Part shown: piece after piece, positions 1-7,607 of the stretch | Layout: each line of letters begins with the position of its first letter | How positions within the stretch are numbered: position 1 is the stretch's first letter | Assembly (NCBI GenBank): GCA_938036315.1 | Contig: CALHPK010000014.1 | Location: 1-29,383 of the forward strand | From: an uncultured bacterium | GTDB taxonomy: Bacteria > Calescibacteriota > Calescibacteriia > Calescibacteriales > Calescibacteriaceae | Direction of reading: 5' to 3' | Length of the DNA: 29,383 bases | Notes under the pieces: generated by a model | What the model was told of the DNA's origin: nothing | Seen by the model: the letters and a program-made list of their open reading frames with translations, nothing else | The model's database searches: none | Translations under genes and position numbers: made by a program

Positions 1-1
1 A

Positions 2-349
2 GGCAGAGAGAAGGAGGTGTTGAAAGCTATGGAAGACCTTGCAGTCATAGACATAAGAGAGACAGAGTTATTCAAAAGAGGTGAAATGGAAGGGATTAAG
101 AAAGGTAGGGAGGAAGGGATTAAGAAAGGTAGGGAGGAAGGAATCAAGGAAGGGCTAAAGATAGCTAAGAAACTGGTAAAAGAGTGGATTGAGGTAGCTT
201 TGATGACAAAATTTGGACCGAAAAGCAAAGGGCTTATTGAGAAGCTAAAAACAATCGAAGACATAGAGAAGCTCAGGAAATTGAGGAGGGTCTTACTCAA
301 AGCGAAAAGCACCAAAGAAATTGAAAAAATTATCTCAAACTCAAAATAA
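2..349 (+). CDS. C-terminal part of an Rpn-family nuclease / transposase-like protein (5' end outside window)
   Basis: The reading frame is open to the left edge of the window, so this is the tail of a longer gene; the GTG at 17 need not be a real start. The visible part (about 115 residues) is very rich in Lys and Glu. It begins with an AMEDLAVIDIRETELFKRGE segment, followed by repeated GIKKGREE units and a basic helical tail. This layout (charged EG..KG repeats after a catalytic core) is typical of the C-terminus of Rpn/PD-(D/E)XK 'recombination-promoting nuclease' proteins. The catalytic core would lie upstream and is not visible, so activity cannot be judged. The assignment rests on tail composition only and is family-level. 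Confidence 0.55.
   Translation, partial: GREKEVLKAMEDLAVIDIRETELFKRGEMEGIKKGREEGIKKGREEGIKEGLKIAKKLVKEWIEVALMTKFGPKSKGLIEKLKTIEDIEKLRKLRRVLLKAKSTKEIEKIISNSK
92..163 (+). repeat. 24-bp in-frame tandem repeat coding for GIKKGREE
   Basis: Two identical 24-bp copies (92-115 and 116-139) are followed by a degenerate third (140-163). The unit length is a multiple of three, so the copies add eight residues each without shifting frame. Such repeats are common in the charged tail of Rpn-family proteins and could vary in copy number by slippage. Confidence 0.85.
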
Positions 350-471
350 GAACAAAAAGGTGTTAAAAACTTTAAATTTTAGGGCAGATCCAAAAGTAGA
401 AAGTAACAAGATCAAAAAAATCAGCAAATATGTAACTCTTTGATGTTGTAATTATTTATCAAGATTTGGTG

Positions 472-2019
472 ATGCAGAGAAAGCCAATCGAAAAAGTCCT
501 TATTGCTAACAGAGGAGAGATAGCTTTACGGATCCTGAGAACTGCTAAAGAGCTAGGGAAAAAGGTTGTAACAGTATACTCGCCTGAAGATAGGGGAGGA
601 TTATGGCGGTTTCTTGGGGATGAGAGCTACGAAATATCAAATTACCTCAATTTAGAGGAGGTAATAGATGTTGCAAAAAAATCTAAGGCTGATGCAATTC
701 ATCCTGGATATGGATTTTTATCCGAAAGAGAAGATTTTGCCAAAGCTTGCGAGGATGTTGGAGTGATATTTATAGGTCCACCTCCATCAGCTATGTATAT
801 GTCGGGTGACAAAGTTGTTGCAAGGAGAAAAGCTCAGGAGGCAGGAGTTCCGATTGTTCCTGGGAGTGAAGCTATAGATGATCCAAAAGAAGCGCTAAAG
901 ATAGCAAAAAGCATAGGGTTTCCAGTACTTCTGAAAGCGGCGGGTGGCGGTGGTGGAAAAGGAATGAGACCTGTTTACCACGAAGATGATTTTCTCGAGC
1001 TTTTCAGACAGGCATCAGAAGAAGCAAAGGCAGCTTTCGGTGATCCAAGGATATACCTTGAGAAATATATTCAGGAACCAAAACACATTGAAGTTCAGGT
1101 TATAGCTGACCAATATGGCAATTATCTTTATTTATTTGAAAGAGATTGCTCACTACAAAGGAGGAATCAAAAAGTTATTGAGGAGAGTCCAGCACCGCAT
1201 CTACCTCATCCAGTCAGGCTGAAAATATGTGAGTCTGCGGTGAAAATAATGAGACAGATAGGCTACGTTAACGCCGGAACAGTGGAATTCATAGTTGATA
1301 AAGACTGGAATTTCTATTTCATAGAAATCAACGCAAGAATTCAGGTCGAACATCCAGTAACAGAGCTAGTTACTGGCATCGATATTGTCAAGTGGCAAAT
1401 AAAAATTGCCGAAGGTGAAAAACTCAACATTAGCCAAGAGGACATAAAAATTAACGGACATGCAATGGAACTCAGGATCTACGCAGAAGATCCGTTCGGC
1501 AATTTCATGCCCTCTGGAGGGTTCGTTTCTCTTTACAAAGAGCCTAACATTCCTGGGGTCAGATGTGATGGGTGGCTATACTCGGGTTGCTTCGTACCGT
1601 CAAAATACGACCCAATGCTTCTGAAGCTTATTGCTAAAGCTGAAACAAGAGATGAAACCATAAATCGGCTCCTCGTAGCTCTTGATGAGCTGAGAATCCA
1701 AGGAATAAAAAGCAACGTTCCATTCTTCAAGTTTGTCTTAAATCACCCAGTGTTTAGAAAAGGGGAAATAAACACCTGGAGTATGGGACCGATACTTGAA
1801 GAATTCAATAAAAAGTTGCTTGAGGACTCAAAACTAAAAAGGCACCTCCTTGCGCTTGGAGCCTATATTGCTGGTAAGATTCCGGTAATTGAAACTTATG
1901 TATCCTATGACGGACTATTGGCACAGGAGGTTAGGTCCAATGGAAAGTCAGCAGGCGCGGGAGTGTGGAGGAAAATTGGCTGGAAATTTGCAGGAAGATC
2001 ACAACCAAGATTGAGATAG
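472..2019 (+). CDS. Biotin carboxylase subunit of an acyl-CoA (or pyruvate) carboxylase
   Basis: ATP-dependent carboxylation of biotin on the carrier protein encoded next. The N-terminus (KVLIANRGEIALRI) is the classic biotin carboxylase start. The ATP-grasp glycine loop GGGGGKGM lies near residues 158-165. The metal/bicarbonate residues corresponding to E. coli E276, E288, N290 and R292 are present in GTVEF and EINARIQVEHPVTE (Ala replaces the usual Thr in N-T-R). TTG 466, GTG 469 and ATG 472 are adjacent possible starts; I chose the ATG, and no clear Shine-Dalgarno is seen. At about 515 residues it is some 65 longer than AccC. The extra tail (ending in a W..GW.FAG pattern) resembles the region preceding the BT domain of propionyl-CoA carboxylase alpha. 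It ends with TAG, and the same frame stays open into the next gene. No carboxyltransferase gene is in the window, so the acyl substrate is undetermined. Confidence 0.93.
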   Translation: MQRKPIEKVLIANRGEIALRILRTAKELGKKVVTVYSPEDRGGLWRFLGDESYEISNYLNLEEVIDVAKKSKADAIHPGYGFLSEREDFAKACEDVGVIFIGPPPSAMYMSGDKVVARRKAQEAGVPIVPGSEAIDDPKEALKIAKSIGFPVLLKAAGGGGGKGMRPVYHEDDFLELFRQASEEAKAAFGDPRIYLEKYIQEPKHIEVQVIADQYGNYLYLFERDCSLQRRNQKVIEESPAPHLPHPVRLKICESAVKIMRQIGYVNAGTVEFIVDKDWNFYFIEINARIQVEHPVTELVTGIDIVKWQIKIAEGEKLNISQEDIKINGHAMELRIYAEDPFGNFMPSGGFVSLYKEPNIPGVRCDGWLYSGCFVPSKYDPMLLKLIAKAETRDETINRLLVALDELRIQGIKSNVPFFKFVLNHPVFRKGEINTWSMGPILEEFNKKLLEDSKLKRHLLALGAYIAGKIPVIETYVSYDGLLAQEVRSNGKSAGAGVWRKIGWKFAGRSQPRLR

Positions 2020-2040
2020 CTATGTTATCTAGGTAACCAA

Positions 2041-2544
2041 ATGAGATTGAAGATTAAAACAAGATCAGGAGAGAAATTCCAAGCTTATATCATCGAGAGA
2101 GAAAACTCCATTGAAGTTAAGGTGGGTGATGAAACTATAAAATTTTCCTTCATTAGAACTCCCTATAATGATTTTATCGTTCAGGATGAGAATGGAGAAA
2201 AATATAGAATCACTCCTATTTTCTTATCAAAATTCGAAAGAGTTTTTGAGGTTGATGGGAAAGCATTTGTTACCGAAATTGCCACCGAAGACGAAAGCGA
2301 AGATTCAGAGGATATAGCTATTATCAAATCTTCATTCTCAGCATCTATAAGGAAAGTTTATGTCAGCAAAGGAGCTCATGTTAAAAAAGGAGATCTGATA
2401 TTGGATGTGGAGTCTATGAAGATGATAAATAGCATAAAATCACCCATAGATGGCATTGTCAAGGAAGTTTATGTATCGGAGGGAAAATCCGTATCTGCAG
2501 GGGAAAAACTTGTAGTGATCGAAAAAGAAATAAAATCTGTATAA
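2041..2544 (+). CDS. Biotin carboxyl carrier protein with BT-like N-terminal region
   Basis: 167 residues. The C-terminal half (about 92-165) is a biotinyl/lipoyl domain with the attachment motif ESMKM, giving biotinyl-lysine K127. ESMKM replaces the more common EAMKM. The first ~80 residues are beta-rich and hydrophilic and look like the BT (linker) domain that joins biotin carboxylase to carrier in propionyl-CoA carboxylase alpha chains. The gene starts 21 bp after the biotin carboxylase stop codon and in the same frame, so the two together are equivalent to one long alpha chain. An acidic stretch (EDESEDSED) forms the hinge before the biotin domain. It presumably works with the upstream protein and an unlinked carboxyltransferase. 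Confidence 0.9.
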   Translation: MRLKIKTRSGEKFQAYIIERENSIEVKVGDETIKFSFIRTPYNDFIVQDENGEKYRITPIFLSKFERVFEVDGKAFVTEIATEDESEDSEDIAIIKSSFSASIRKVYVSKGAHVKKGDLILDVESMKMINSIKSPIDGIVKEVYVSEGKSVSAGEKLVVIEKEIKSV

Positions 2545-2578
2545 TCCAAGATTCTGGCGATGTAAAATAAGCTATAGG

Positions 2579-3562
2579 ATGAAAGCGGTTATCTTTGAAA
2601 AATTTGGGATTGAGAATTTAAAGGTAGGGAATGTGGATGATCCTGATGTTCCAGAAGGTTATGTTCTTGTTAGGAGCATTCAGGCAACGTTGAATCCAAT
2701 AGATTTGTTCGCTATTGAAGGGAAGAGGAAAGTAAGCCCTTTACCACATATTCCCGGAGTTGAGTTGTACGGCGAGGTTGTAGATGGATATAATAAAGAC
2801 ATCCGCAAGGGTGCAAAGATAATTGTTTATCCAAGGCTTTTTTGTGGCAAGTGTATCTTCTGCTTTTCTGAAAGGGAGATGATTTGCACTGGGGAACTTT
2901 TCGGAGTTTCATCGCAAGGGGGATTTGCTGAACTTTGCATTGTACCCGCACGTAACATCTTTGAAATTCCTGATAGTATACCTCCAGAAGTTGCTTCGAG
3001 TCTGCCAGTCGGAGCACTTACCGCATTTCATGCGTTATCGTTTGCTGAAGCAGGCAACAAAGTTGCTGTAGTGGGTGCTACAGGACATACGGGAATCTTC
3101 TCAGTCCAGATAGCAAAACTCAAAGGATGCGAAGTTATAGCCATATCAAGGAAGAAAAATGTGAAATGGCTTTTAGAATTCGGAGCAGATGAGATTGTAT
3201 CTTTTGATCAAATCCATAGATTCAGAGAATATTGCGATTTAGTTATAGATCCACTTGGCAGTCAGACCTTTTCGGAATCTATTAATCTTGTTAGGAAGGG
3301 GGGAAAATTTGTAACATTTGGAATTATGACCGGGGGAGATGCTTACGTTAATCTTTTTGATATCTACTCGAAGCATATATCTATTTGCGGGGTGACAGGT
3401 GGGAGTAGGAACGAGCTTTATAAGTTAATAGAGCTTGCAAAAAAGGGAAGCATTAGAACAAAGGTTTGGAAAGAGTTTAAGTTGGAAGATATTCATATGG
3501 CTTTGAGAGAACTGAAAAATCCAATGAGAGAAGGGAAGATCTCAATAGTGATTGGAAACTAA
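2579..3562 (+). CDS. Zinc-containing medium-chain dehydrogenase/reductase (quinone/enoyl reductase type)
   Basis: 327 residues of the MDR (alcohol dehydrogenase-like) superfamily. It has an N-terminal GroES-like domain with a complete structural zinc site (C89, C92, C95, C103; CxxCxxCx7C). A Rossmann domain with VVGATGHTGIFS near residue 164 should bind NAD(P)H. The catalytic zinc ligands of alcohol dehydrogenases are missing: the usual first Cys is Asn (LNPID, N39) and the GHE motif reads GVE. That combination is seen in quinone oxidoreductase, enoyl-CoA or acryloyl-CoA reductase-like members rather than true alcohol dehydrogenases. It lies 34 bp after the carrier protein gene and may be co-transcribed. 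ATG 2579 is preceded only by a weak TAGG. Substrate unknown; a reductase linked to acyl-CoA metabolism is an inference from the neighbours. Confidence 0.85.
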   Translation: MKAVIFEKFGIENLKVGNVDDPDVPEGYVLVRSIQATLNPIDLFAIEGKRKVSPLPHIPGVELYGEVVDGYNKDIRKGAKIIVYPRLFCGKCIFCFSEREMICTGELFGVSSQGGFAELCIVPARNIFEIPDSIPPEVASSLPVGALTAFHALSFAEAGNKVAVVGATGHTGIFSVQIAKLKGCEVIAISRKKNVKWLLEFGADEIVSFDQIHRFREYCDLVIDPLGSQTFSESINLVRKGGKFVTFGIMTGGDAYVNLFDIYSKHISICGVTGGSRNELYKLIELAKKGSIRTKVWKEFKLEDIHMALRELKNPMREGKISIVIGN

Positions 3563-3563
3563 T

Positions 3564-4688
3564 CTAACCTGTGACTACCGCTCGCGTTTTTGTCAGGACG
3601 TCGTGGATTAGAGAGAATTTTCTGTATATTATAATTGACAGGATAATTCCTAATCCTGCTGGCAGAACAAGAACTACAAGTAGTATGGCGCGAAGAAGAG
3701 CTGTTCCTAATCCTATTCTGTCTCCGTTTTCTTTTTGGACTTTTATTTGAGCAATCCACTCCCCCGGTGTTCTACCCCACAGGTACCAAAATAGTGCAAG
3801 ATATAGAGCAAAGAAGATTACCTGTACTCCACCTATACTGAGGTATGTTATTTGGGCGACTTTGCCTTCTTCTGTCTTTATTTCTATTTTCCCTGTTTCC
3901 GCTTTTAATTCCCCTTTTTCAGTTTTTATTTCCACTTTTCCTCTACCGGCAGCTATTTCCCCAATGGGAGTTTGAATTTCAAAAAACTTTTCATCTTTTT
4001 TGTTTATGGCATTTTTGCTAGCAATTTCTCTAGCTACGATGCCTTTGACTACAACTCCGCTCAGAATACCAATTGTCAAAGAGAATATAGCTATATCTGC
4101 ATAAAAGGATACAAGCCTTTGTATAGGATTAGCTTCCTTGATCAAGAATTTGACATTATCTGTTTCAACAATGGAACTTTTACTACTACTTTTTATGTAT
4201 ATTTTCACTGGTCTATCTACACCTTTTACTTTGAGTTCTGGTGATTCCACAAATCCTTCCTTATTTCTAATAATCAGGTAGAGAGGTTCTGAAATGGCTA
4301 TTGTTCCTCCCTTTATTGCTTCGATCATTCTAAAGGCAAAGTTCACATGGTAACCAAATATGTCATTGGGGGTAAGAACTACTTCCCCGATGTGAAGGAA
4401 TATTTTGGCTTTAGGGTTTGTAAAATCCTTTTGCAACTTTTCAGCAATTTCTAAAGGTTCTTTTTCTTTATCAAATAATGCAAGAAATCCATCTCCCATA
4501 TATTTGATGATTTTCCCTCCATTATCTTCTATAAGTTTTGATGTTTTTTCTTGGAAGTCTTTCATAAAGCTTTCGAAATTTTCAGCATCAGTACTGGATG
4601 AAAATTTAGTGAACCCTTCCAGATCCAGCAGGAAGATTATGCATAATTTTCTGTTTGTTTCTTTTTCCTCCTGTGCTACTTTACCCAT
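3564..4688 (-). CDS. Class III adenylate cyclase domain fused to an RDD-family membrane domain
   Basis: 374 residues. Residues 14-165 form a class III nucleotidyl cyclase domain with metal aspartates D22 (FLLDLEGFTKF) and D66 (KYMGDGF), and transition-state residues N116 and R120 (VNFAFR). Substrate-selecting K62 and D109 (NDIFG) point to ATP, so cAMP is the expected product. Residues 188-374 are an RDD domain: R..FYADI in TM1, a WGRTPGEWIAQIKV segment, LLRAILL, and the closing IHDVLTKTRAVV. There are about three membrane helices (roughly 195-218, 286-304, 332-354). Between the first two sits a ~60-residue hydrophilic loop with two copies of GK(V/I)EIKTE(K/E)G. The start overlaps the end of hemW by 8 bp, so the two are translationally coupled. 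The stop is TAG, one base from the stop of the convergent reductase gene. The cyclase residues look intact; the RDD role (transport or sensing) is unknown. Confidence 0.88.
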   Translation of the reverse strand: MGKVAQEEKETNRKLCIIFLLDLEGFTKFSSSTDAENFESFMKDFQEKTSKLIEDNGGKIIKYMGDGFLALFDKEKEPLEIAEKLQKDFTNPKAKIFLHIGEVVLTPNDIFGYHVNFAFRMIEAIKGGTIAISEPLYLIIRNKEGFVESPELKVKGVDRPVKIYIKSSSKSSIVETDNVKFLIKEANPIQRLVSFYADIAIFSLTIGILSGVVVKGIVAREIASKNAINKKDEKFFEIQTPIGEIAAGRGKVEIKTEKGELKAETGKIEIKTEEGKVAQITYLSIGGVQVIFFALYLALFWYLWGRTPGEWIAQIKVQKENGDRIGLGTALLRAILLVVLVLPAGLGIILSIIIYRKFSLIHDVLTKTRAVVTG

Positions 4689-5847
4689 TGGTTTTTAGAT
4701 CCATGTATTTTTCAGCTAAGATCATCAACTCAACTGTAATTGCATCTATATAATATATATATTTTTGTTTCAGACGTAGAAATTTTGGATTCCCATCTTT
4801 ATCTGCTGAAAGCTCTAAAAATTTACCGAATCTTTTTAAAGCTGACTCTAGAAAACCTTTTACATCTAAAAATTTCTGAATTTGACTGATGTCAATGCCT
4901 TCGCCTATTTTTCTTAGTCCTAAAAATATAATTTCTTCGATTTTTCTGTGGACATCCAGACTCTCGTGGAACGAGATTGGAAGTTTGTTCTCACTTAGCT
5001 TAGATATGTAATCTTTGATGTTTTTTGTGTTTGAGAATCTTGTATCTCCAATTTTTGACCATGCTGAAAGACCGAATCCTAAAAAGTCTTCCCTGTTCCA
5101 GTAGATAAGATTGTGTCTACACTCAAAATTAGGGATAGCAAAGTTTGAGACTTCATATCTTTTGAAATTTTTATCTTCGAGAAATTTTTGGACTTCAAAA
5201 AATTTGGATATATCGTTTGGTAGTTTGATCATTCCTTTTTTTACTGCCTTGCCGAAAGGAGTCTCCTCGTATGGGGTAAGCATATATGCTGATATGTGAT
5301 TTGCTCCAAGATCAACGGCTCTTTTCAAATCATCAAGGTGTTCCTGCGGTGATTGTCCTGGGAGAGCGAACATAATATCGATATTTGTAGATTTGAATTT
5401 AGCTACCGCTCTTTTTATACTTGTTATGGAGTCCTGCACAGTGTGTGTTCTGCCGAGGATTTTTAGATATTTCGGTGAGAAAGTTTGAGCACCGAGGGAC
5501 ACTCTGGTTGCGAATTCAAAGTGGGACGGGTTAAAATTTCTCTGCGGGTTTATTTCAACGGTTACCTCTTGGATTTTTGGGCAAAGTCTTTGTAAGAGCT
5601 GGAAGACTTCCTCTAATTTTTTTGGGAAAAGACTCGGGGTCCCACCACCAAAATATAAAGTTTCACAATCTTCAAGATTATATAGATTAGATTGTATAAG
5701 GATCTCTTTTTTTAGTGCTCCGAAGTACTGTTCTACTATATTTTCATCTGGAGGGATACCAGATATAAAGTCGCAGTATGGACATTTTGATATGCAAAAG
5801 GGTATGTGTACATATATTCCTTTTATGGTTGTAGCATTGGAGCTCAT
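4681..5847 (-). CDS. hemW: HemW-like radical SAM protein (heme chaperone; coproporphyrinogen oxidase-like)
   Basis: The radical SAM motif CxxxCxxC occurs in YVHIPFCISKCPYC, followed by CDF, as in the HemN/HemW family. A GGGTPSLF glycine motif and the later ISAYMLTPYEETPFGK and FECRHNLIYWNREDFLGFGLSAWS segments are HemW-like. HemW proteins bind heme and insert it into respiratory enzymes; true HemN needs an additional N-terminal extension that is not seen here. An ATG at 5895 would give 404 residues. That would leave only 9 bp between divergent start codons, so I prefer the second ATG at 5847 (388 residues, 11 residues before YVHIPFC). This matches family starts and leaves room for promoters. 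No Shine-Dalgarno is visible for either. The 3' end overlaps the cyclase-RDD gene. Confidence 0.87.
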   Translation of the reverse strand: MSSNATTIKGIYVHIPFCISKCPYCDFISGIPPDENIVEQYFGALKKEILIQSNLYNLEDCETLYFGGGTPSLFPKKLEEVFQLLQRLCPKIQEVTVEINPQRNFNPSHFEFATRVSLGAQTFSPKYLKILGRTHTVQDSITSIKRAVAKFKSTNIDIMFALPGQSPQEHLDDLKRAVDLGANHISAYMLTPYEETPFGKAVKKGMIKLPNDISKFFEVQKFLEDKNFKRYEVSNFAIPNFECRHNLIYWNREDFLGFGLSAWSKIGDTRFSNTKNIKDYISKLSENKLPISFHESLDVHRKIEEIIFLGLRKIGEGIDISQIQKFLDVKGFLESALKRFGKFLELSADKDGNPKFLRLKQKYIYYIDAITVELMILAEKYMDLKTNG

Positions 5848-5904
5848 TTTGAGATAAAAATTTGTCTTTTTGATATTTTTTGTGAGGGCGGGCATATTAT
5901 TCGT

Positions 5905-6675
5905 ATGTTCAACATTGCATTAAGAGATCTCCGATCGCTTTTTACATCCCCTATAGGTTATGTTGTCTTAGCGATATTTGCTATAATTACTGCATACTTT
6001 TTCATAAACATTGTAGCTTTATATACAATCCTGAGTCTCCAAGCTCTTAGAATGCCCTGGATTGCAGACAGGATCAACATGCAGGAGCTTGTAATAAGAC
6101 CATTCTTTGGAAATATAGGGATTATTCTCCTTTTTGTTATTCCTATGGTGACTATGAGAGCTTTTGCTGAGGAAAAGAAATCTGGAACTTTTGAACTTAT
6201 CTACACATCGCCGGTAACTACAGCAGAGATGGTGATGGGGAAATTCTTTGGGTTATCTGGTATGGTCTTTTTTCTTATTCTTCTTTCCGCGCTATTTATG
6301 ATTCCAATTTTGAAGTTTGGAGAGCCAGATAAAGGTGTTATCCTGACATCTTACTTAGGGCTGACTCTTATGGCCCTTGCTTTTGTTTCTGCGGGTATTT
6401 TCGCATCATCGATAACCGAAAATCAGATTATATCTGTTATAGTGTCTTTCGGGATACTTCTTCTTTTCTGGGTTCTCGGATGGGTAAGAGGTACTCTTGA
6501 GGGGACTTTGAAAGAAGTATTGTCATACCTTTCTTTTATGGATCATTACCAAAATTTCACAAGAGGAGTCATAGATTCAAAAGATATAGTTTATTATTTG
6601 TCATTTATTGGGTTTTTCTTATGGGCAACGATAATGTGGCTCGATTCTCGCAGATATAGAGGGAAAGCTGGGTAG
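5905..6675 (+). CDS. ABC-2 type transporter permease
   Basis: 256 residues from ATG 5905 (MFNIALRDLRSLF). The frame extends upstream to 5806, but that part lies inside hemW and is unlikely to be translated. The sequence has six predicted membrane helices, an SPIGYVVLAIF first helix, and the AFAEEKKSGTFELIYTSPVT cytoplasmic loop that marks ABC-2 permeases of the GldF/NosY-like group. Such proteins pair with a separate ATPase, often encoded immediately upstream, and sometimes with a GldG-like auxiliary protein. Neither is in the window, because both neighbours are on the other strand and unrelated. Substrate unknown. The 3' end is 6 bp from the convergent phosphoesterase gene. Confidence 0.85.
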   Translation: MFNIALRDLRSLFTSPIGYVVLAIFAIITAYFFINIVALYTILSLQALRMPWIADRINMQELVIRPFFGNIGIILLFVIPMVTMRAFAEEKKSGTFELIYTSPVTTAEMVMGKFFGLSGMVFFLILLSALFMIPILKFGEPDKGVILTSYLGLTLMALAFVSAGIFASSITENQIISVIVSFGILLLFWVLGWVRGTLEGTLKEVLSYLSFMDHYQNFTRGVIDSKDIVYYLSFIGFFLWATIMWLDSRRYRGKAG

Positions 6676-6681
6676 TTCAGA

Positions 6682-7446
6682 TTATCTCCCGACAAAAAGT
6701 CTTGCTGATAGGATCTCTGGGAGTCCTGCTTCGCGAATCTTTTTCGATGCTGTTTCAATATCGTACTGAACTCTGAAAACTGTGTATATATTATCCTCGA
6801 GGATACTAAAAGCCAGCCGAGGGTCTCTGTCCCTAGGTTGTCCGACACTTCCAACGTTTATACACAAAGTTTCAAAATCGTCAAGGTTTATGGATTCGGG
6901 AGCTCCAACATATAGGTTTTTATCTTTTTGTTTTTGTGTTGCAAATATGTAGGTTATGTGAGCATGTCCACAGAATCCGGCTTTGAATCCCGAAGCTTCC
7001 AAAAACTTTAGCGACCATACTGCGCTTTCAGAGGACACAAGATAAATAAAGTCCTCAGGTGAGTATGGAGCTCCATGAGAGAAGAATAGATCCCCTTCTT
7101 TATGTATGAGAGGAAGTGACATAAGCCATTGGATATTCTCTTCTTTCAGGACTCTTCGGGTCCACTTTGCAGATTCCTGAGCATATGGAGAGAAATAATC
7201 GGCAATATTGCTGTCAAACACTGCTACATCATGATTCCCCAGAATACTGACATCGCAGTGTTTTCTCACAAGTTCACAGCATTCATTTGGGTTTGCTCCA
7301 TACCCCACAACATCGCCAAGACATATCAATTTATCTGGTTTAAGTTTTTCTATTTCCTTAAGAGCTGTAGTTAGGGCTTCAAGATTTGAGTGTACATCAG
7401 CTATAAAAGCTATCTTCCTCCCTCTTGTAGTTTTGCTTATTTCCAC
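6682..7446 (-). CDS. Calcineurin-like metallophosphoesterase (YfcE/MJ0936-type)
   Basis: 254 residues with the full binuclear metal site of the family: D17 and H19 (FIADVHSN), D45 (CLGDVVGYGANP), N71-H72 (LGNHD), H in FFSHGAP, and the closing CGHAHITY. The C-terminal VGSVGQPRDRDPRLAF segment is typical of small YfcE-like phosphodiesterases. The start is GTG at 7446, with no in-frame ATG before the first motif and no clear Shine-Dalgarno. The biological substrate cannot be read from sequence; family members hydrolyse phosphodiesters, including cyclic nucleotides in some cases. Its location two genes from an adenylate cyclase is suggestive only. Monocistronic, convergent with the ABC permease. 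Confidence 0.9.
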   Translation of the reverse strand: MEISKTTRGRKIAFIADVHSNLEALTTALKEIEKLKPDKLICLGDVVGYGANPNECCELVRKHCDVSILGNHDVAVFDSNIADYFSPYAQESAKWTRRVLKEENIQWLMSLPLIHKEGDLFFSHGAPYSPEDFIYLVSSESAVWSLKFLEASGFKAGFCGHAHITYIFATQKQKDKNLYVGAPESINLDDFETLCINVGSVGQPRDRDPRLAFSILEDNIYTVFRVQYDIETASKKIREAGLPEILSARLFVGR

Positions 7447-7607
7447 TTATTTATACTCAATTTAATTTTTTCTTCCCTAAAATGCGATTTTTAGCTATTT
7501 TCTCTTTCTATATTTCTACTTTAGGAATTTTTTCATTACAGTCAATAGATAATGTGCTGATTTTAAAATATGAAAAAAATAACTGGAGAGACTAAAATAA
7601 ATGCGAT

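Noticed and set aside
92-163. Short direct repeats as a CRISPR-like array
   Set aside because: The units are contiguous with no spacers and are in frame within a coding sequence.
2017-2019. TAG reassigned to an amino acid in this genome
   Set aside because: TAG ends several otherwise complete genes (cyclase-RDD, ABC permease, agmatinase, TRAP protein), so only local readthrough remains possible.
4681-5847. True oxygen-independent coproporphyrinogen oxidase (HemN)
   Set aside because: The N-terminal extension and the extra cysteine motif of HemN are missing; the segments match HemW.
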